The translations under genes and the position numbers were made by a program. Source: an uncultured Oribacterium sp. (lineage in GTDB: Bacteria; Bacillota; Clostridia; Lachnospirales; Lachnospiraceae). From it: a stretch of 18,864 nt of DNA. The stretch's first letter is position 1, and each line of letters opens with the position of its first letter. Positions 15,969 to 18,864 of this stretch are shown here, piece after piece. The stretch lies in the NCBI GenBank assembly GCA_937927445.1, contig CALAOB010000145.1:1-18864 (forward strand). Direction: 5' to 3'. The notes beneath the pieces are model-generated. The model saw nothing but the letters and a program-made list of their open reading frames with translations, made no database searches and was not told the origin of the DNA.

Positions 15969-16421
15969 ATGAATATCGCTTTTATTGGTATGGCAGCAGC
16001 ACTTGGTCTCTCTGCATTAGGTTCCGCATTTGGTACCGGTATCGCCGGTCAGTCCGCTGTAGGCGCTTGGAAGAAGTGCTATGCACAAGGTAAGCAGGCA
16101 CCGTTCATCATGACGGCATTTGCCGGCGCACCGCTGACACAGACCATCTACGGTTTCCTTCTCATGAACTTCATCGCGAGTGCGTACAATGCAGGCACCA
16201 TCGATCCTGCACTGTCCCTCGGCGTTGGTATCTTCGGTGGTATCGCGATCGGTTTCTCCGCAATGTTCCAGGGCAAGGTAGCCGCTGCTTCTGCGGATGC
16301 ACTCGGTGCAACTGGTAAGGGTACTGCGAACTACTTCGTTGTCATCGGTGTCGCTGAGACCGTCGCCGTATTCGCACTGGTATTCTGCATGCTGCTTCTC
16401 AACACAGCAACCATCGCATAA
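15969..16421 (+). CDS. ntpK: V/A-type ATPase ring subunit K (proteolipid), likely Na+-binding
   Basis: The 150-residue protein is made of two tandem helical hairpins, so four membrane helices form the c-ring unit. The carboxylate Glu130 (GVAETVAVF) is in the second hairpin. Comparing with Enterococcus hirae NtpK from memory, the Na+ side-chain ligands T64, Q65, Q110 and E139 correspond to Thr57 and Gln58 (APLTQTIYG), Gln101 (FQGKVAAA) and Glu130 here. L61, which acts through its backbone carbonyl, is replaced by Ala54. The sequence therefore supports Na+ binding, although transport was not tested. It is preceded by AAAAGGAG (15955-15962). It is the last gene of the operon; a terminator starts 25 bases later. 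Confidence 0.95.
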   Translation: MNIAFIGMAAALGLSALGSAFGTGIAGQSAVGAWKKCYAQGKQAPFIMTAFAGAPLTQTIYGFLLMNFIASAYNAGTIDPALSLGVGIFGGIAIGFSAMFQGKVAAASADALGATGKGTANYFVVIGVAETVAVFALVFCMLLLNTATIA

Positions 16422-16445
16422 GGCACAACTGAACAGATTCTGATG

Positions 16446-16475
16446 AGGCCATCGGCATACGCCGATGGCCTTTAT
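16446..16475 (+). terminator. Intrinsic terminator of the ATPase operon
   Basis: AGGCCATCGGC (16446-16456) pairs perfectly with GCCGATGGCCT (16461-16471) over 11 bp with an ATAC loop, followed by a T-rich tract (TTTATTAATTTCT). Confidence 0.88.
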
Positions 16476-16505
16476 TAATTTCTAATGACAATCGTGTTAA
16501 TATCC

Positions 16506-16534
16506 TTTGCTTCTACGACAAGGTCTGTTATAAT
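16506..16534 (+). promoter_or_regulatory. Predicted promoter of the LCP gene
   Basis: TATAAT (16529-16534) is preceded by TGT, giving an extended -10. TTTGCT (16506-16511) lies 17 bp upstream as a weak -35. Initiation near 16541 would leave a leader of about 80 nt with a small hairpin (CTGTC 16594-16598 / GACAG 16604-16608) and no strong Shine-Dalgarno site. Confidence 0.65.
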
Positions 16535-16620
16535 GCCGACGTATTTATAGAGTAAATGTAGTCCCCAAAAAGCGGGAGAAAGGTTCATCGTTTCTGTCTA
16601 TGGGACAGTGCAGATGATGC

Positions 16621-18513
16621 ATGCATATGAATAATCAGGATTTTGAACATCAGAGTAATCAGGGCGGTCTTGAGGTGCCGAATATCGCGCCGCGCCGGGA
16701 GGGTGGTGCGCGTCCGCCACGTCGGACAGCGCCGTCTCGTGCAGCGCAGCAGCGGATGGAGGAGCTTCGCTACCGAACGAGCCGGGTCGAGGCGAGCTTC
16801 GATGAGGACGAGGACGGCGCATATGCGGATGCGGCGGCCTCGATGGGCAGCGTTGCGCAGGGGTGTAGTGCCGATTCGGGTGCGCAGAGCAGACGCCGTG
16901 AAAATCCGCGGATGAGCGACGAGATGTCCGCAGACGCACGGAGACAGCGTATCGAGAATACGCGGATGAACGATGACGTGCCAACCGCTGCGCAGGGACT
17001 GCGTTCGAATGGTGCTGCCGGGGTCGGTAAAGCGCCGCGGCGGGCACGCGGGAGGAGAAAAGCGAACTGGGGCCGTCGTGTGATGGCCGGTATCCTCGTG
17101 CTGGTCGTTATCATTGGCGGCTTCTTCGGCTGCAGCGCCGTGAAATCGCTCGGTCAGTCGAAGTACTGGACGGTGGCGGTGTTCGGTGTCGATTCGCGTG
17201 ACGGAAATCTTGGTGCGGGGGCGCTCAGTGATGTCATCATGCTCGCGAGCATCAACCGGAAGACGGGGGATGTCAATCTCACTTCAGTTTACCGCGATAC
17301 CTATCTTCAGATCGATGACGAGGGTAAGTACCATAAGATCAACGAGGCGTACTTCAAGGGTGGTCCGAAGCAGGCCATCGCGGCACTGAACCGGAACTTC
17401 GATCTCGATATCGATGATTATGTGACTTTCAACTGGAAGGCGGTCGCCGAGGGCCTCAATGTGCTCGGCGGTGTCGATCTCGATATCAGCGATAAGGAGT
17501 TCGCGTATATCAATGCGTTTATCACGGAGACGGTGCAGGGTACGGGTCTCGGCTCCGTGCAGCTCGAGCACAGCGGCATGAACCACCTCGATGGTGTCCA
17601 GGCCGTCGCGTATGCGCGTCTTCGTCTGATGGATACCGATTTCAACCGTACGGCGCGTCAGCGGAAGGTGCTGGAGCTCGCGATGCAGAAGGCGAAGGCC
17701 GCCAGCAAGAAGACGCTGGTGGCGACGGCGATGACGGTCATGCCGGATATTCAGACGAGCATCGGTGCGGACGATATCCTGGATATCGCGAAGACCGTGA
17801 AGAAGTATAATATTCAGAACGCGGTCGGCTTCCCATTCTCACGTGATACCACGAACGTTGGTAAGATGAATGTCGTCGTGCCGGCGACACTCGTTTCGAA
17901 CGTGGCGCAGCTACACCCGTTCCTGTATGGCGATGATGCAGCCGGCTACACACCGAGTGCGAAGGTGCAGGAGATCTCCGCGCATATCCAGAAGAAGACC
18001 GGCATCGGGGAGCTGCCGAATGCAGATATCCCGAAGATCGGTGGCGGCACCGGTGTGACGAAGGCACCGGAGGCAGCCGCAAACAGCGGTGACAGCGGAA
18101 ATTCCGGAAACAGTGCTCAGAATCAGGCTGCAGCTGTAGAGACGGCGGCACCGGAAAACGCCGCTGCAGCAGAGAGTGAATCTGCGCTCGAATCCACCGA
18201 AGCGACAGCGGATGCCGAGACGAAGGAAGAGGAGAGCAGCATCGAGGAGCTTTCGAAGGAGGAATCGAAGAAGGACGAGCAGTCGGACAAGCCGGGGGCT
18301 TCCGACAAGAATGAGGATTCGGATAAGAATGCATCGAGCGGAAAGAATGACAGCTCCGAAAAGAACGATTCGTCCGTAAAGGAGACGAGCCGGCACAGCG
18401 ATGAGCCGGGCAGCAGCTCCGTGAAGGAAACGGGAAATGCCGGTCCGGAGGTCGGCCCGGTTGCGCCGCCACAGACGACGGAAGCAGGGCCGATTGCTGA
18501 AACCGCCGCGTGA
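16621..18513 (+). CDS. LytR-CpsA-Psr (LCP) family cell wall polymer ligase
   Basis: LCP enzymes transfer undecaprenyl-linked teichoic acids or other polysaccharides to peptidoglycan outside the membrane. This 630-residue protein has an Arg-rich, probably disordered cytoplasmic N-terminus of about 150 residues, a membrane segment at about 154-171, and the LCP domain at about 184-430. Visible motifs are FGVDSR (Asp191, Arg193), TSVYRDTYLQI (Arg225, Asp226), KINEAYF, GGVDLDI, and YARLRLMDTDFNRTARQRKVL with its arginine cluster. Residues about 480-630 form a low-complexity Ala/Glu/Ser/Lys tail with repeated SSxKN-like units. The start is uncertain: ATG 16621 and 16627 are both in frame, an in-frame TGA at 16615 blocks anything earlier, and neither has a clear ribosome site. 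The gene is monocistronic. Codon use (TCG, GCG, CGG) differs from the ATPase genes. Substrate cannot be told. Confidence 0.92.
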   Translation: MHMNNQDFEHQSNQGGLEVPNIAPRREGGARPPRRTAPSRAAQQRMEELRYRTSRVEASFDEDEDGAYADAAASMGSVAQGCSADSGAQSRRRENPRMSDEMSADARRQRIENTRMNDDVPTAAQGLRSNGAAGVGKAPRRARGRRKANWGRRVMAGILVLVVIIGGFFGCSAVKSLGQSKYWTVAVFGVDSRDGNLGAGALSDVIMLASINRKTGDVNLTSVYRDTYLQIDDEGKYHKINEAYFKGGPKQAIAALNRNFDLDIDDYVTFNWKAVAEGLNVLGGVDLDISDKEFAYINAFITETVQGTGLGSVQLEHSGMNHLDGVQAVAYARLRLMDTDFNRTARQRKVLELAMQKAKAASKKTLVATAMTVMPDIQTSIGADDILDIAKTVKKYNIQNAVGFPFSRDTTNVGKMNVVVPATLVSNVAQLHPFLYGDDAAGYTPSAKVQEISAHIQKKTGIGELPNADIPKIGGGTGVTKAPEAAANSGDSGNSGNSAQNQAAAVETAAPENAAAAESESALESTEATADAETKEEESSIEELSKEESKKDEQSDKPGASDKNEDSDKNASSGKNDSSEKNDSSVKETSRHSDEPGSSSVKETGNAGPEVGPVAPPQTTEAGPIAETAA

Positions 18514-18527
18514 TTCGCAGAAACAGC

Positions 18528-18556
18528 TCAGCCGGGTGAGGAAATCACCCGGCTGA
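18528..18556 (+). terminator. Hairpin terminator after the LCP gene
   Basis: TCAGCCGGGTGA (18528-18539) pairs perfectly with TCACCCGGCTGA (18545-18556) around a GGAAA loop. The following tract (ATGTTTACGATTTT) is only moderately T-rich, but the stem is strong and lies 15 bases after the stop. Confidence 0.75.
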
Positions 18557-18596
18557 ATGTTTACGATTTTGCGAAAATCCTGGACTCAATCGAATA

Positions 18597-18625
18597 TTGA
18601 CAAGTTCGCTGTTTTTTTGTATTAT
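18597..18625 (+). promoter_or_regulatory. Predicted tRNA operon promoter
   Basis: A perfect TTGACA (18597-18602) is 17 bp from TATTAT (18620-18625). The overlapping TATAAT (18623-18628) would give a 20-bp spacer and is less likely as the -10. Initiation would fall just before the tRNA-Leu 5' end, so little or no leader is expected. The T-run in the spacer is typical of stable-RNA promoters. Confidence 0.75.
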
Positions 18626-18636
18626 AATTTGGTCCT

Positions 18637-18722
18637 GCCGGTATGGCGGAATAGGCAGACGCTCAGGACTTAAAATCCTGTGACCAGTGATGGTCGTGTC
18701 GGTTCGACCCCGACTACCGGCA
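18637..18722 (+). tRNA. tRNA-Leu (anticodon UAA)
   Basis: The acceptor stem is GCCGGTA (18637-18643) with TACCGGC (18715-18721) and discriminator A18722. The anticodon stem CAGGA/TCCTG encloses the loop CTTAAAA, with anticodon TAA at 18671-18673. The long variable arm between the anticodon and T arms is as expected for class II tRNAs. The T-loop is GGTTCGACCCC-like. CCA is not encoded. It reads UUA and, by wobble, UUG; UUA is scarce in this window. Confidence 0.97.
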
Positions 18723-18756
18723 TTAGAGGATGGTTCGAGAGATCCATCCTCTAGTG
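18721..18756 (+). other. Hairpin between the two tRNA genes
   Basis: TAGAGGATGG (18724-18733) pairs perfectly with CCATCCTCTA (18744-18753) around a 10-base loop. The stem can extend by three pairs to 18721/18756, into the last two bases of tRNA-Leu. No T-run follows, so a processing or RNase recognition structure in a joint transcript seems more likely than termination. Confidence 0.6.
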
Positions 18757-18765
18757 TTATAAAAT

Positions 18766-18853
18766 GGAGATGTACCCAAGTGGCCGAAGGGGGCGCACTC
18801 GAAATGCGCTAGGCCGGTTAAACGGCGCCAGGGTTCAAATCCCTGCATCTCCG
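18766..18853 (+). tRNA. tRNA-Ser (anticodon CGA)
   Basis: The acceptor stem is GGAGATG (18766-18772) with CATCTCC (18846-18852) and discriminator G18853. The anticodon stem GCGCA/TGCGC encloses CTCGAAA, with anticodon CGA at 18800-18802, reading UCG. A long variable arm (GGCCGGTTAAACGGC region) confirms the class II serine type. The T arm has AGGGTTCAAATCCCT. CCA is not encoded. It has no promoter of its own, so it is probably transcribed with tRNA-Leu. UCG is used often in the neighbouring LCP gene. Confidence 0.97.
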
Positions 18854-18864
18854 CTAACCAAAGC

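Noticed and set aside
18758..18763. TATAAA immediately before tRNA-Ser as a second tRNA promoter
   Set aside because: It lies two bases from the mature 5' end, so transcription from it would start inside the tRNA; no -35 is present.
1..18864. Mobile elements, CRISPR arrays, toxin-antitoxin or defence genes
   Set aside because: No transposase, integrase, regular repeat-spacer pattern or small paired-gene module is visible; the window is filled by recognisable core operons.

Overview
The window looks like chromosomal DNA from an anaerobic, fermentative Firmicute, most likely class Clostridia and probably Lachnospiraceae-like. The reasons are the rnfCDGEAB order, a glmS ribozyme upstream of glmS, strong AGGAGG Shine-Dalgarno sites and a DUF4349 lipoprotein. 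Genus cannot be fixed from the sequence alone. Every gene I accept is on the + strand. I see no insertion sequence, integrase, CRISPR array or phage gene, so this appears to be core metabolism rather than an island.

Layout: (1) 1-1323, a DUF4349 membrane lipoprotein followed by a long hairpin; bases 1-145 hold only its Shine-Dalgarno site and nothing else I recognise. (2) 1343-3734, glmS with its own promoter, a self-cleaving glmS ribozyme and a two-part terminator. (3) 3741-9077, an AT-rich regulatory region, a near-consensus promoter, the complete six-gene Rnf operon (ferredoxin:NAD+ oxidoreductase) and its terminator. (4) 9222-16475, promoter, a seven-gene V/A-type ATPase operon in the order E-DUF2764-A-B-D-I-K, and terminator. 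(5) 16506-18556, a LytR-CpsA-Psr (LCP) cell-wall ligase with unusually long charged or low-complexity ends. (6) 18597-18853, a promoter and two tRNA genes, Leu(UAA) and Ser(CGA), separated by a hairpin.

How it fits together: Rnf uses reduced ferredoxin to reduce NAD+ and exports Na+ or H+. The next operon encodes a rotary ATPase whose K ring subunit keeps the side chains that bind Na+ in Enterococcus hirae NtpK. The two operons are separated only by a terminator and a fresh promoter, so this stretch is plausibly a compact sodium bioenergetic module. The ATPase has the reduced gene set typical of Chlamydia, spirochaetes and Bacteroidetes: there is no recognisable C, F or G gene, and a DUF2764 gene sits between E and A. 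The flanking genes (glmS for amino-sugar supply, LCP for wall-polymer attachment, DUF4349 lipoprotein) concern the envelope.

The most useful second looks are the likely sodium specificity of the ATPase, the role of DUF2764, the ribozyme leader with its 5' hairpin and promoter-flanking inverted repeat, the repeated TTGT/ACAA half-sites upstream of rnf, and the consistently AT-rich starts of the genes in the energy operons. None of these is a proven new system.
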